Assembly: GCF_010669285.1 (NCBI RefSeq)
Contig: NZ_CP048711.1
Location: 1,426,001 to 1,490,000 of the forward strand
Source of the DNA: Kineobactrum salinum
GTDB taxonomy: Bacteria > Pseudomonadota > Gammaproteobacteria > Pseudomonadales > Halieaceae
DNA length: 64,000 nucleotides
Direction: 5' to 3'
In this document: positions 35,937-45,629 of the stretch, piece by piece
How the letters are laid out: each line of letters opens with the position of its first letter
Numbering within the stretch: the stretch's first letter is position 1
The notes under the pieces: generated by a model
Database searches by the model: none
Told to the model about the DNA's origin: nothing
Seen by the model: the letters and a program-made list of their open reading frames with translations, nothing else
Translations under genes and position numbers: made by a program

Positions 35937-37498
35937 TCATTGGATACGGCGATCTTTGCTCTGCCAGTGGGGCTCGCGCAGCGCGTTCTTCTGGATCTTA
36001 CCGGCGCCGGTCATCGGGAGAGGGTCCTCGCGGAACTCCACCGATTTGGGCAGCTTGTAGCCGGCAATCGCTTCACGGCAGAATTCGACGATGTCCTGTG
36101 CGCTGCAACTGTGGCCCGGGCGCAGGCGCACAATAGCGTGAACCGCCTCGCCCCACTGTTCGCTGGGAACGCCGATCACCGCCACCTCTTGCACAGCGGG
36201 GTACCGGGAAATGACGCTTTCCACTTCGGCCGAGAACACGTTTTCGCCGCCGGACACGATCATATCCTTGACCCGGTCCATCAGAAACAGGAAGCCGCCT
36301 TCATCCATGTAACCGGCATCACCAGTGAGCACCCATCCGTCCACCAGAGTGCTGGCAGTCTGCTCCGGCTTGTTCCAGTAACCCATCATGGTATTGGGGC
36401 CCTTGACCGTGATTTCCCCAATTTCACCAGACGGTAGCGCCCGGCCGTCGGCATCGCGGATTTCGACTGTCGAGCAGTAAGTGGGTCGTCCGGCGGAGCG
36501 CAGCTTGCCGGCCAGGGGCCATCCAGCACGTGGTACTCGGGCCCGAGTATCGAACACAGGGGAGCCAGTTCGGTCTGGCCATAGGCCTGACGAAAATTCA
36601 CGCCGGGCAATTTCTCCATGGCGGCTCTCAGGGTGCCTTCAGGCATGGGCGAGGCGCCGTAGATGATGGCCCGCAACGAACCGAGATCGGTGTCGCCCAG
36701 CGCGTCGGAGGCCAGCAGCAGGGCGATCATTGTAGGCACCAGCACCGTGTCGGTCACAGCACAGCGCTGCATTTCAGCCAACACATGGTCGGCGTCGAAG
36801 CCAGGAACAATGACCTGGCGGGCACCGGCCAAGGTGGACATCCACATTGGCATGGCGCAGGCCAGGTGAAACATGGGCGCCGCGTGTAGCGTGCAGGTGC
36901 CATTGCGCGCCAGCTCTGTCTCTACCAGTCCCGACATGGAGCTGGTCCAGATGTTGCGGTGTGACAGCATCACGCCTTTGGGAAAACCAGTGGTGCCGCC
37001 GGTGTAGAAAATGCCGGCCATCGATTCGCAGTTGCCGTCGTGGGCTGCAATCGGCTCTGCATCCGCCACCAGCTGTTCGTAAGCCAGCGTGCCCGTTGGC
37101 GCTTCACGCTCGCCAGTGTAAATGGCGAGGCGAATGCGGTTGCTTCGGGACATCAGTGTCTGACCCATTTCGCCAAAGGCATCATCGATAAACAATACCG
37201 CGGCCCCGGAGTCGTCCAGCGAGTACAGAAGCTCCTGCAGCGACCAGCGAATGTTCAGCGGCACCAGAACGGCGCCAGCCCAGGGTATCGCATAGTAATA
37301 TTCGTAGTAGCGGTCCGAATTCAGCCCCAGCATGGCCACACGATCGCCGGGCTTGACGCCGTGGCTACGCAGGGCACCGGCTAGTTTGGCTACGCGCTCG
37401 GCGATCTCGCGCCAGCTACGAGATCGCTCGCCGAACTGCAGGGCTGTCGTGTCGGGGCTGACCTGCGCATTGCGTTGGATGGCCTGGATCAGGTGCAT
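35937..37498 (-). CDS. AMP-dependent acyl-CoA ligase, frameshifted as given
   Basis: The N-terminal two thirds run from the ATG at 37498 and include the P-loop YTGGTTGFPKGVMLSHRN and the adenylate-binding IYGASPMPEG and RQAYGQTE motifs. The C-terminal third (TGDAGYMDEGGFLFLMDRVKDM and the catalytic Lys in GKIQKNALR) is in another frame. The change is at GGGG 36515-36518 (C4 on the coding strand). One more C would give YHVLDGPLAGKLRSAGRPT and a continuous protein of about 520 residues. It would activate the acid substrate of this operon with CoA and is the first gene of the minus-strand set. Confidence 0.86.
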
Positions 37499-37788
37499 GG
37501 CAATTGTCGCGCTCCTCAGTTAAATTCCAAAATCATGTCCATGGAGTCCGGCCTCAGCCTCAGTGAGATTTAATACTAGGAGAGACGACCTCCAGGGACA
37601 ATGTTCAAAAAATACCTTCTTATTGACAATTGTTGGCCGACAAATCGATTTTAACTACTGGCAGACTGTCCGCTGCCTGAGACAAGATGTCCTCACCAAT
37701 CATGGACTGATATACTTTATTTTTCCAAGCTGGCCGTCTGCAGTGTTTCAGGGACGGACGGCTCACATGTGTGGGACAATAACAATTT

Positions 37789-38805
37789 ATGAAAGACCGG
37801 ACGGTTGCCTGCCACTATGTACAGGCACTGATAGCTCCTGTTGAGCGCCGCGGCATTGCCAGCGCACCGCTGTTGAAAGCCGCAGGTATTGCCGGCGAGG
37901 TGGTGCGGGACGCCAGGGCAAGGGTGCCGCACACGAGTTACGTCAGGCTGGTCAGGAAGATTTGGGCCTGCCTCAATGATGAAAATATTGGCCTGGCCGA
38001 ACCCCCGTTGCCGCTTGGCGCATTCTATTACGCCAGCCATCTGATGGTGAATGCGCCAACCCTGCGCAAGGCGTTGATGCTGGGCACCGGCCTCTATCGT
38101 TACGTCAATCCCGCGTGGAGTGTGGAGCTGCTGGAGCATGATGGCGCCGCTGAAATCCGCGCCAAACTCCAGTTCCCTGAACTGGATCCGGACCATCTGC
38201 TGGCGGAATTTATCCTCTCTGGCTGGCACGGTTTTGCTTCCTGGTTGATCGGCAGCAATATGGTACTCAAGCAGGTGGGATTTGATTTTCCGGTGCAGCC
38301 CCACGAAGAGGAGTATCGCCACCTGTTCCCCTGGCCCCGCGCATACGGGCAGCCCTATCTGAGCCTGCGTTTCAGCGCCAGGTATCTGGATCGGCCGGTG
38401 GTGCAGAATATTCCCAGTCTGGAGCAATATATCGGTACCACACCGTTGTACCTGCTGCTTAACCCGGTAAATGACAACAGTTATGACGCACGCATTCGCC
38501 GTATTCTCGATGCCGCCGATAGCGGGCATTTTCCACCCTTCGACGAGGTGGCCGACAAGCTGCACATGACGACCAAGACTCTGCGCCAGAAGCTGAAAGA
38601 AGAGGGTATCAGCTACCAGAAAATCAAGGATGTGATCCGGCGCGATCGCGCCATTCATTACCTCAGCGTTTCCGCCTGCTCCGTAGCCGAGGTGGCACAG
38701 AAGGTCGGCTTTGCAGAGCCGGGCGCCTTTATTCGAGCGTTCAAGAGCTGGACCGGGCTGACTCCCGGCGCCTACCGTAGCCAGCGGGAGCGCGACCTCC
38801 CCTGA
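37789..38805 (+). CDS. AraC family transcriptional regulator (Arabinose_bd-type N domain)
   Basis: A 338-residue regulator. The N-terminal 200 residues follow the OruR/ArgR-like substrate-binding region (LLKAAGIAGEVVRDARARVP, YRYVNPAWSVELLEHDG), and the C-terminal AraC DNA-binding domain contains FDEVADKLHMTTKTLRQKLK and VAQKVGFAEPGAFIRAFKSW. It is divergent from the CoA ligase operon across 290 bases and is the natural candidate to regulate it. The ribosome site is weak. The same family often controls fatty-acid and aromatic catabolism. Confidence 0.9.
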   Translation: MKDRTVACHYVQALIAPVERRGIASAPLLKAAGIAGEVVRDARARVPHTSYVRLVRKIWACLNDENIGLAEPPLPLGAFYYASHLMVNAPTLRKALMLGTGLYRYVNPAWSVELLEHDGAAEIRAKLQFPELDPDHLLAEFILSGWHGFASWLIGSNMVLKQVGFDFPVQPHEEEYRHLFPWPRAYGQPYLSLRFSARYLDRPVVQNIPSLEQYIGTTPLYLLLNPVNDNSYDARIRRILDAADSGHFPPFDEVADKLHMTTKTLRQKLKEEGISYQKIKDVIRRDRAIHYLSVSACSVAEVAQKVGFAEPGAFIRAFKSWTGLTPGAYRSQRERDLP

Positions 38806-38995
38806 GTGGCTCCTGGCGACCACAAGATGGCGACATGCTTGCCATCCAGTCCCAGATTCTAACAGTTAATCAAAGACTATATGGTTCGCATTTACTTTAC
38901 CCTTGGCCCTTGTCACGCACCCCCACGGGCAACTGTATCAGCTAGTCCGACTGTATTGCTGCGCCGCTTCCCATTGTATTCAGCCAAATAGCGAT

Positions 38996-39026
38996 TGGCG
39001 CATTTGCGATAAAAGCTGGCGCATTT
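38996..39026 (+). promoter_or_regulatory. Direct repeat, candidate AraC-type operator before the catabolic island
   Basis: TGGCGCATTT occurs at 38996-39005 and 39017-39026, again a 21-base period, about 220 bases upstream of the first island gene. AraC/XylS regulators typically bind such same-face tandem sites. The 440-base gap (38806-39245) otherwise holds only AT-rich sequence with no gene I can support. Confidence 0.5.
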
Positions 39027-39245
39027 TTGGCAGGCCTGTAAGTTGAAAACGATTAAGCTACTAATTGGTATCAAAAACGGCAATTAAGATGATAATGAGG
39101 AATCCAAGAAAAGTAAATCGGAACACGTCGATTTAATCTGATCAGTATAGCGACAGCTAATGCTAGAAGTAACGCGCAGCCAAATTCACAGAATGAAAAT
39201 AGTTTGATTCGCGATTCAGCACTATTGGGTGCTGAGGAGATAGCT

Positions 39246-39998
39246 TTGGACCTTGAAGGTAAAACTGCATTCATCACAGGTGCAGCCAGCGGTATTGGGC
39301 GTGCAACGGCCTGTGCGTTCGCTCGCGCTGGCGCCAATGTCATGATGGTAGATCGGGAAAAAGGTGGCCTCGAAGAAACTGCCGATATGGTTCGGAAGAA
39401 CGGTGTGGCTGTTGGAACGGTGGTAGCCGATGTAACTGATAGAGTACAGATCAGTGAAGCGGTGAAGGCAACGATAGAGCAATTCGGTACTTTGGATTGT
39501 GCGCATAATAGTGCCGGATTCTATCCCGCCCCCATGGACATCGTTGATGTATCAGAAGACATTGCACGGCGTACTCTGGAGGTCAACTATTGGGCTACCT
39601 ATTATTGCATGCAGGCACAGATAAAGGTCATGTTGGAACGAGGAGGCGGCACAATAGTAAACACCTCTTCAGTCGCCGGTCTTGTCGGAGCGCCGAATGA
39701 TGCTGTGTACTCTGCGTCCAAACATGCAGTCGTTGGACTCACGAAATCGGTGGCGCTGGCATATGCTGCTCGAGGCGTTCGCATTAACGTAGTATGCCCG
39801 GGCGTGATTGAGACGCCGATGGTTGAAAAAATCATTGGTACCGATGAAGGACGTTCTGTAGTAACCGCAATGCATCCGATTGGCAGGCTCGGTGCGCCAG
39901 AAGAAATCGCTAATGCCGTGGTCTGGCTGAGTTCGCCCGCGGCAAGCTTTGTGGTTGCGACGAGCTTCGCTGTCGATGGCGGATTCACCGCCGACTGA
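39246..39998 (+). CDS. Short-chain dehydrogenase/reductase
   Basis: A 250-residue classical SDR. I chose the TTG at 39246 because GAGGAG lies seven bases upstream; an in-frame TTG at 39204 lacks such a site. Features are FITGAASGIGRATACAFARA (cofactor loop), AHNSAGFYPAP (the usual NNAG is HNSAG), and the Ser/Tyr/Lys triad in NTSSVAGLVGAPNDAVYSAS followed by KHAVVG. The acidic residue in MMVDRE at the end of beta-2 suggests NAD rather than NADP. It is the first gene of the plus-strand catabolic island and would oxidise a secondary alcohol (inference). Confidence 0.92.
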   Translation: MDLEGKTAFITGAASGIGRATACAFARAGANVMMVDREKGGLEETADMVRKNGVAVGTVVADVTDRVQISEAVKATIEQFGTLDCAHNSAGFYPAPMDIVDVSEDIARRTLEVNYWATYYCMQAQIKVMLERGGGTIVNTSSVAGLVGAPNDAVYSASKHAVVGLTKSVALAYAARGVRINVVCPGVIETPMVEKIIGTDEGRSVVTAMHPIGRLGAPEEIANAVVWLSSPAASFVVATSFAVDGGFTAD

Positions 39999-40109
39999 AT
40001 TTCGATAGTAAAACAAGCGGTAAGTGAATGAAAATATTATGCTATGAGAGAAAAACATATTACAGAAACGCTTTGATAGCTGCGCTGTTGTGCCCGTCAG
40101 GCGGCCTGA

Positions 40110-41201
40110 ATGACAGATAGCATGATGTTTGACGCGGTGGCTCGCGTTTTCCGCGACATTTGCAGTCCCAATGCAATTAGACGCGGGTCGGCCGGTGAAT
40201 GGTTGGCCGATGAGTGGCGCAACGTGATCGATCTGGGATTGACAAATTCCATGGTCGATGAAGACGTCGGCGGGCTGGGTATGCGCCCTCGGGAAATTGG
40301 CGATATTTTACGACTCGTTGGCTATTGGGCGCCGCCATTGCCGATCGGCGAGAATGTGTTGGCCACGGCTGTGCTCTCCCGCGCTGGTCTGGACATTCCG
40401 GATGGTGTGATTTCGATTGCGCCGCCGGCCGAAATGTCGCTCGCATTAACTCCACACCAGGCGGACTGGTCGATATCCGGGAAGGCCCATGGCGTTCCAT
40501 GGGCGCGCTATTCAGACGCAGTGGTTGTGCAGTTGATTGACGAGGACCGCCGATATATTGCCGCTGTGCCCCAGTCTGGTTGCTCAGTAACGCCCGGCGA
40601 TAATCTTGCCGGAGAGCCTCGGGATGATGTTGTGATTGACTGCGTGTTGCCCCAATCGTGTGTCGCAGAAACGTCGCTCAAACGTTTTGATGTCAATGCT
40701 TTAGGGGCTGCGTTACGCACTGTGATGCTGGCCGGCGCTGCAGAGCGAATACTGGAAATGAGCCTGGCGTTCGCAAGCGAGCATGAACAATTCGGCCGCC
40801 CGATCGCGGCGTTTCAAGCAGTTCAGCACAATCTTGCCGTCATGGGCGAGCAGGTCGCAATTTGTCGCGGTGCAGCAAATATTGCCAGCGATGCAATGTT
40901 TGTTCCGGGCGGAGATCTGGCGATCGCAGTGTCGAAAGCACAAGCCGGTGAAGCTGGCACAAAACTATGCAGTTTAGCTCACCAGGTTCATGGAGCCATG
41001 GGTTTTTCAGAAGAATACGACCTGCATCTTTACACAAAGCGAATTTGGGCCTGGCGTGAAGAATTCGGAAGCGAGAGTTTCTGGAACAGGCGTGTCGGTG
41101 ATGCAGCGCTCGCTCATGATTCAGATCTATGGTCGCTTATCTCCAGTGAACTCAGAAGCACAGATTCTATTTATGACACACAGGCGGGGGAGTCACTATG
41201 A
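40110..41201 (+). CDS. Acyl-CoA dehydrogenase (FadE-like, divergent)
   Basis: A 363-residue acyl-CoA dehydrogenase-like protein. The C-terminal helical domain is clear (FASEHEQFGRPIAAFQAVQHN, and SLAHQVHGAMGFSEEYDLHLYTKR). The N-terminal and middle parts are short and lack the canonical xxEPxAGSD signature; where it should be there is ALTPHQADWSISGKAHGV. This is the look of the smaller, often non-catalytic-Glu partner in heteromeric steroid-type enzymes, so it may pair with the dehydrogenase at 45.6 kb (inference). Confidence 0.88.
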   Translation: MTDSMMFDAVARVFRDICSPNAIRRGSAGEWLADEWRNVIDLGLTNSMVDEDVGGLGMRPREIGDILRLVGYWAPPLPIGENVLATAVLSRAGLDIPDGVISIAPPAEMSLALTPHQADWSISGKAHGVPWARYSDAVVVQLIDEDRRYIAAVPQSGCSVTPGDNLAGEPRDDVVIDCVLPQSCVAETSLKRFDVNALGAALRTVMLAGAAERILEMSLAFASEHEQFGRPIAAFQAVQHNLAVMGEQVAICRGAANIASDAMFVPGGDLAIAVSKAQAGEAGTKLCSLAHQVHGAMGFSEEYDLHLYTKRIWAWREEFGSESFWNRRVGDAALAHDSDLWSLISSELRSTDSIYDTQAGESL

Positions 41202-41277
41202 GCCCCGTCACACCCGGTTCGAGACGAATGAATTCATTCGATATTTTTCAAGATGAAAGCTAGAAAGAGGAGTAAAG

Positions 41278-42762
41278 ATGGCTTCTGCAACGACTGATGA
41301 TCCAATTGCCTACCCGAACCATTTCTTTATCGACGGCGACTGGGTCTCGCCTTCCAGTGATTCGGTCATTGACGTAATTAATCCTACTACTGAAGAGCTC
41401 TATTGTCGCATTGCAGAAGCGCAGGAAGCGGATATGGTAAAGGCAATCGCTGCTGCAAGAGAAGCTTTCGACAATGGGCCCTGGCCTCGCATGACGCATG
41501 CTGAGCGTGCGCAATATTTGGAAGCGATCGCCGCTGGAATCAACAAGCGTATCGAAGCGCTTGGCGACATTTGGACAAGCCAGGTGGGCGTTCTCCGCCG
41601 GGCCGCGAAATATGCGGTTCCGGGAATTGCGTCGACGTGGGAGTATTATGCGGGTCTCGCGGAGAGCTATGCGTGGCAGGAACAACGCAAGCCCAGTGCC
41701 GGCGGCGAAATAGCCCTGGTTGTCCGAGAGCCTGTTGGCGTCGTCGGCGCGATCATCCCTTGGAACGCTCCGCTTGCCATGATTGCGAACAAACTGGCGC
41801 CGGCCTTGATCGCAGGGTGCACCGTAATTCTTAAAGCATCGCCGGAAGCGCCGGGCGAAGCGTATATTATGGCGGAAATTGCCAAAGAAATCGGATTGCC
41901 GCCTGGCGTAATCAATGTTCTGACCGCTGATCGTCACGTGTCGGAGTCATTGGTGCGCAGTGGCGATGTCGATAAAATTACGTTTACGGGGTCCACCGCC
42001 GCGGGCCGACGCATCGGATCACTGTGCGGCGAGCGAATTGCGCGCTGTACGCTTGAGCTTGGTGGAAAATCAGCGGCCGTGATTCTCGATGATTACGATA
42101 TTCAGACTGCTGCCAATACGATCACAGGAGCCGCCTGTTTCCTGACGGGCCAGGTTTGTTCATCTTTGACCCGCATCATTGTAAGCCGCAGCCGTCACGA
42201 CGATATGGTTGAGGCTCTTGGGGCGGCTTTCGCAAAGATTAGCATTGGGGATCCCTTTGACAAGGCAACGATGATGGGGCCGCTGGCTACCAGCCGTCAG
42301 CGTGATCGTGTGGAAGGCTTCATCGACAGTGGTGTCGCGGATGGGGCAACACTGGCGGCAGGCGGTAAACGGCCTTCCAATCTCGATCGGGGGTTTTTTA
42401 TTGAGCCAACTGTCTTCGGCAACGTAGACAATAATATGACAATCGCTCGCGAGGAGATCTTTGGGCCAGTATTGAGCGTTATCCCCGCTGATGATGAAGA
42501 ACATGCAATTGAGATCGCCAACGATTCGATTTACGGACTGAATTCTTCGGTATTTACCAACGATGTCGACAGAGCAGATAGTGTCGCGCGCGTTCTTCGC
42601 GCCGGAACAGTTGGGCACAATTCATTTAGAACCGATTCATCGGTTTTATTTGGAGGCTTCAAGCGATCTGGCATTGGACGCGAAGGCAATATTGAAGGTC
42701 TTCAGCCCTATCTCGAATTGAAGGCGATTATTTACGACAAACAGCCGAGTAGCCTTGGATAA
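41278..42762 (+). CDS. NAD(P)-dependent aldehyde dehydrogenase
   Basis: A 494-residue aldehyde dehydrogenase of normal length with AGAGGAG before the ATG. It shows the IIPWNAPLAM cofactor segment, the catalytic Glu region LELGGKSAAVILDD and the catalytic Cys at about 294 in GQVCSSLTR, then the EEIFGPVLSVIPADDEE region. It converts an aldehyde to an acid with NAD(P)+. Placed between the acyl-CoA dehydrogenase and the zinc alcohol dehydrogenase, it fits an alcohol-aldehyde-acid-CoA sequence encoded by the following genes. Confidence 0.94.
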   Translation: MASATTDDPIAYPNHFFIDGDWVSPSSDSVIDVINPTTEELYCRIAEAQEADMVKAIAAAREAFDNGPWPRMTHAERAQYLEAIAAGINKRIEALGDIWTSQVGVLRRAAKYAVPGIASTWEYYAGLAESYAWQEQRKPSAGGEIALVVREPVGVVGAIIPWNAPLAMIANKLAPALIAGCTVILKASPEAPGEAYIMAEIAKEIGLPPGVINVLTADRHVSESLVRSGDVDKITFTGSTAAGRRIGSLCGERIARCTLELGGKSAAVILDDYDIQTAANTITGAACFLTGQVCSSLTRIIVSRSRHDDMVEALGAAFAKISIGDPFDKATMMGPLATSRQRDRVEGFIDSGVADGATLAAGGKRPSNLDRGFFIEPTVFGNVDNNMTIAREEIFGPVLSVIPADDEEHAIEIANDSIYGLNSSVFTNDVDRADSVARVLRAGTVGHNSFRTDSSVLFGGFKRSGIGREGNIEGLQPYLELKAIIYDKQPSSLG

Positions 42763-42847
42763 TTGAAAAACTATTGGACCTCGTTTGGAAACAACGCGCT
42801 GGGGAAAGAATTTTCAGGCATCTGGCAAAAAATTCAGGAGTTACACA

Positions 42848-43942
42848 ATGAAGGCAGCCGTCTTGCGCGAGGTCAATTCGCCTCTGACCATCGAAGATGT
42901 CAAGATCGACAAACCGGGTCCCAAAGAAGTACTTATTCGTACTTGTGCGACTGGTGTCTGCCATTCCGATCTGCATCTGGCGAACGGATCCTGGCGCACA
43001 CCATTGCCCGTGATTCTCGGGCATGAATCATCCGGAATAGTCGAACAAATTGGTTCCGACGTGCGTCATGTAAAGCCCGGCGACCATGTGATTACCTGCA
43101 TCTCGTCGCATTGCGGTCACTGCGAAGAGTGCTTGACCGGCCATATGTACATGTGCCTAAGCCCTGAGGATTCAAGACCGGAAGCTGATGGTGCACGTTT
43201 GTGGAAGGACGACAGTGCCGATTCCATCATTCACCAGCAGGCCAATCTTTCCGGCTATGCCGAACAGATGTTGGTTCCGCATAGTACAGTCACAGCGATT
43301 CGAAGGGATATGCCGTTAGATGTTGCCGCATTGATTGGTTGCGCGGTTACAACAGGAGCTGGCGCGGTGCTGAACACGGCGCAGGTCGGCTTTGGAGACA
43401 CCGTCGCGGTGATCGGGTGTGGTGGCATCGGCCTGTGTGCAATTAACGCCGCATACATCGCAGGCGCAAGTCGTATCATCGCCATCGACACGCGAAAATC
43501 GAAGCTTTCCCTGGCCAGGGAGTTCGGTGCGACAGATGTAGTGGATTCAGCGACAGATGATCCGGTAGAGCAGGTGCGCGAGTTGACCGGAGGGGGAGTG
43601 AATTACAGTTTCGAGGCGGTCGGCCTCAAAGAGACTGCCGAACAAGCATTCAAGATGCTCCGTTCGAGGGGCGTAGCGACAATTATCGGCATGATTAAAC
43701 CGTCGGTTCGCCTGGAGCTGCGCGGCGCTGACTTCCTCAACGAACGTTGCCTGCAGGGAAGCGCCATGGGATCAAATCGATTCCCCGTCGACATGCAGCG
43801 ATTCGTCGAATTCTATATGCAGGGTAGATTACACCTCGATAAACTCATCTCCCGCCGTATCAAATTGGATCAGATAAACGAAGCCTTCGATGATCTAGAA
43901 AGCGGGAACGTTGCCCGCAGCATAATTGTCTTTGACACGTAA
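42848..43942 (+). CDS. Zinc-dependent alcohol dehydrogenase (MDR family)
   Basis: A 364-residue medium-chain dehydrogenase from the ATG at 42848 with AGGAG seven bases upstream; the open frame before it lacks a ribosome site. Catalytic zinc ligands are seen in ATGVCHSDLH and GHESSG, with the structural zinc cluster CGHCEECLTGHMYMC (four Cys). The Rossmann motif is VIGCGGIGLCAINAAYIAGA, with Asp after IIAI favouring NAD. It belongs to the class III/aryl-alcohol-like branch. It would oxidise the primary or secondary alcohol in this pathway. Confidence 0.94.
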   Translation: MKAAVLREVNSPLTIEDVKIDKPGPKEVLIRTCATGVCHSDLHLANGSWRTPLPVILGHESSGIVEQIGSDVRHVKPGDHVITCISSHCGHCEECLTGHMYMCLSPEDSRPEADGARLWKDDSADSIIHQQANLSGYAEQMLVPHSTVTAIRRDMPLDVAALIGCAVTTGAGAVLNTAQVGFGDTVAVIGCGGIGLCAINAAYIAGASRIIAIDTRKSKLSLAREFGATDVVDSATDDPVEQVRELTGGGVNYSFEAVGLKETAEQAFKMLRSRGVATIIGMIKPSVRLELRGADFLNERCLQGSAMGSNRFPVDMQRFVEFYMQGRLHLDKLISRRIKLDQINEAFDDLESGNVARSIIVFDT

Positions 43943-44048
43943 TGAGGAGCGGTTTGCGGAATTAGGGAGGTTAACTCTGATTTTTGTAGCCAATCAATTC
44001 GTTTTAGAGAGATAAATATAAAGTTTTCGATTACATGAGGAGATGAGC

Positions 44049-45626
44049 GTGCAGGATGAGTTGACAGTTGCTTATCACGCAAAAAGAAACCCGGAAAAAG
44101 CCGCAGTCATTATGGGCGGCAGTGGTGAAATATTAAACTATCTAGCTCTGGAAAACGGATCTAATCAAGGCGCACACCTGTTACGGGATTGCGGTCTCGA
44201 AGTGGGCGACGCAATCGCTATTTGCGTGGCGAATTCCACAAAGTTTTTTTATGTGGCGTGGGCGGCGCTGCGTTCTGGGCTTAGGATCGTCCCAGTATCG
44301 ACGAAGCTGACAGCAAAGGAGATTGCGTATATCGTTAATGACTGCGCCGCTAAAGTACTGGTCACCGCACCAAACATAGGCGATACGTTTTGCAACCTTC
44401 CGAACGAGATAAAAGGCGCAGTGCTCTTTAGCTTGGGTCAAGCGGCGCCGGGATACCGCGTCTGGGACACCGAAGTCGATAGATTTCCTGTGACTCCAAT
44501 TGACGATGAGGAGGAGGGGCTTGAATTCCTTTATACATCCGGGACCACAGGTCTTCCCAAGGGAATCGTTTATCATTCTTCGCCGACCGGGAAAATTGGC
44601 GCGCGAGCTGCCGTATTGGATGCGCTTGACCGTCTCAACCTGGGCGCTGAATCTGTCTATCTATGCCCTGCTCCGCTTTATCATTCGGCACCGTTCGCCT
44701 ATTCGCTTGCATTTATTCAAAAAGGCGCCACGGTCGTGGTAATGGAGAGCTTCGATGCGGAGAAGGCGCTTCATCTGATTGACCGGTATAAGGTGACGAT
44801 CAGCCAGTGGGTTCCCACGCATTTCGTCCGATTGGTCAATCTGCCGGAAGAAGTCCGTAGTAAATACGATATTTCATCATTGCAGTTAGCCCTACACTCA
44901 GCTGCGTCGTGTCCAGTGTCAGTCAAGAAAGAAATGATCGATTGGTGGGGACCGATCCTGTATGAGCATTACGGGAGCAGTGAGCAGACCACTCTGACGT
45001 TTATTGATTCCAAAGACTGGCTGGCGCATCCCGGGTCGGTCGGTAAATGCATTTTGGGAAAAATACACATCTGCGATGACAATGGAGAAGAGCTACCGGT
45101 CGGGTCGGTTGGCCAAATTTACTCCGAGGGTAGCGCCTCATACACATATCACAATTCCCCTGAAAGTACCCTCAAGAGTAAAAATCAACATGGGTGGACT
45201 ACAGTAGGCGACATGGGTCGTTTAGATGAAGATGGCTATCTCTATCTCTCCGATCGTAAGGACTTCATGATCATAACCGGTGGCGTGAACGTTTACCCTC
45301 AGGAAATTGAAAATCTTCTCGTCACCCACCCCAGGATTCTAGACGCTGCGGTGATCGGAACACCAGATCAGGATTTCGGTGAAATCGTGACGGCTTTCAT
45401 TCATCCGCAAGATATGAACGATGCCACCCCGGAATTCGCTGAAGAGATCAGAGATTGGTGCCGTGATCATCTATCAAGCGTTAAAGTTCCAAAACGGATT
45501 GAGTTTCGTGACAGCCTTCCCAGGCTTCCGACGGGGAAAATGGTCAAAGGTAAATTGAAAAAGGAATACCTGCGTGATCAAACTAGTCAAGTTTCTGGTC
45601 GAATCGTCGACACAAAGGAAAGCTGA
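44049..45626 (+). CDS. AMP-dependent acyl-CoA ligase
   Basis: An intact ligase of about 525 residues. An ATG at 44043 is placed directly against AGGAG; the GTG at 44049 has the proper six-base spacing, so I prefer it. The P-loop YTSGTTGLPKGIVYHSS, the LYEHYGSSEQTTLT motif, TTVGDMGRLDEDGYLYLSDR hinge and catalytic Lys in RLPTGKMVKGKL are all present. It activates a carboxylic acid with ATP and CoA. The gene is followed three bases later by an acyl-CoA dehydrogenase, so they are co-translated. Confidence 0.93.
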   Translation: MQDELTVAYHAKRNPEKAAVIMGGSGEILNYLALENGSNQGAHLLRDCGLEVGDAIAICVANSTKFFYVAWAALRSGLRIVPVSTKLTAKEIAYIVNDCAAKVLVTAPNIGDTFCNLPNEIKGAVLFSLGQAAPGYRVWDTEVDRFPVTPIDDEEEGLEFLYTSGTTGLPKGIVYHSSPTGKIGARAAVLDALDRLNLGAESVYLCPAPLYHSAPFAYSLAFIQKGATVVVMESFDAEKALHLIDRYKVTISQWVPTHFVRLVNLPEEVRSKYDISSLQLALHSAASCPVSVKKEMIDWWGPILYEHYGSSEQTTLTFIDSKDWLAHPGSVGKCILGKIHICDDNGEELPVGSVGQIYSEGSASYTYHNSPESTLKSKNQHGWTTVGDMGRLDEDGYLYLSDRKDFMIITGGVNVYPQEIENLLVTHPRILDAAVIGTPDQDFGEIVTAFIHPQDMNDATPEFAEEIRDWCRDHLSSVKVPKRIEFRDSLPRLPTGKMVKGKLKKEYLRDQTSQVSGRIVDTKES

Positions 45627-45629
45627 ATT

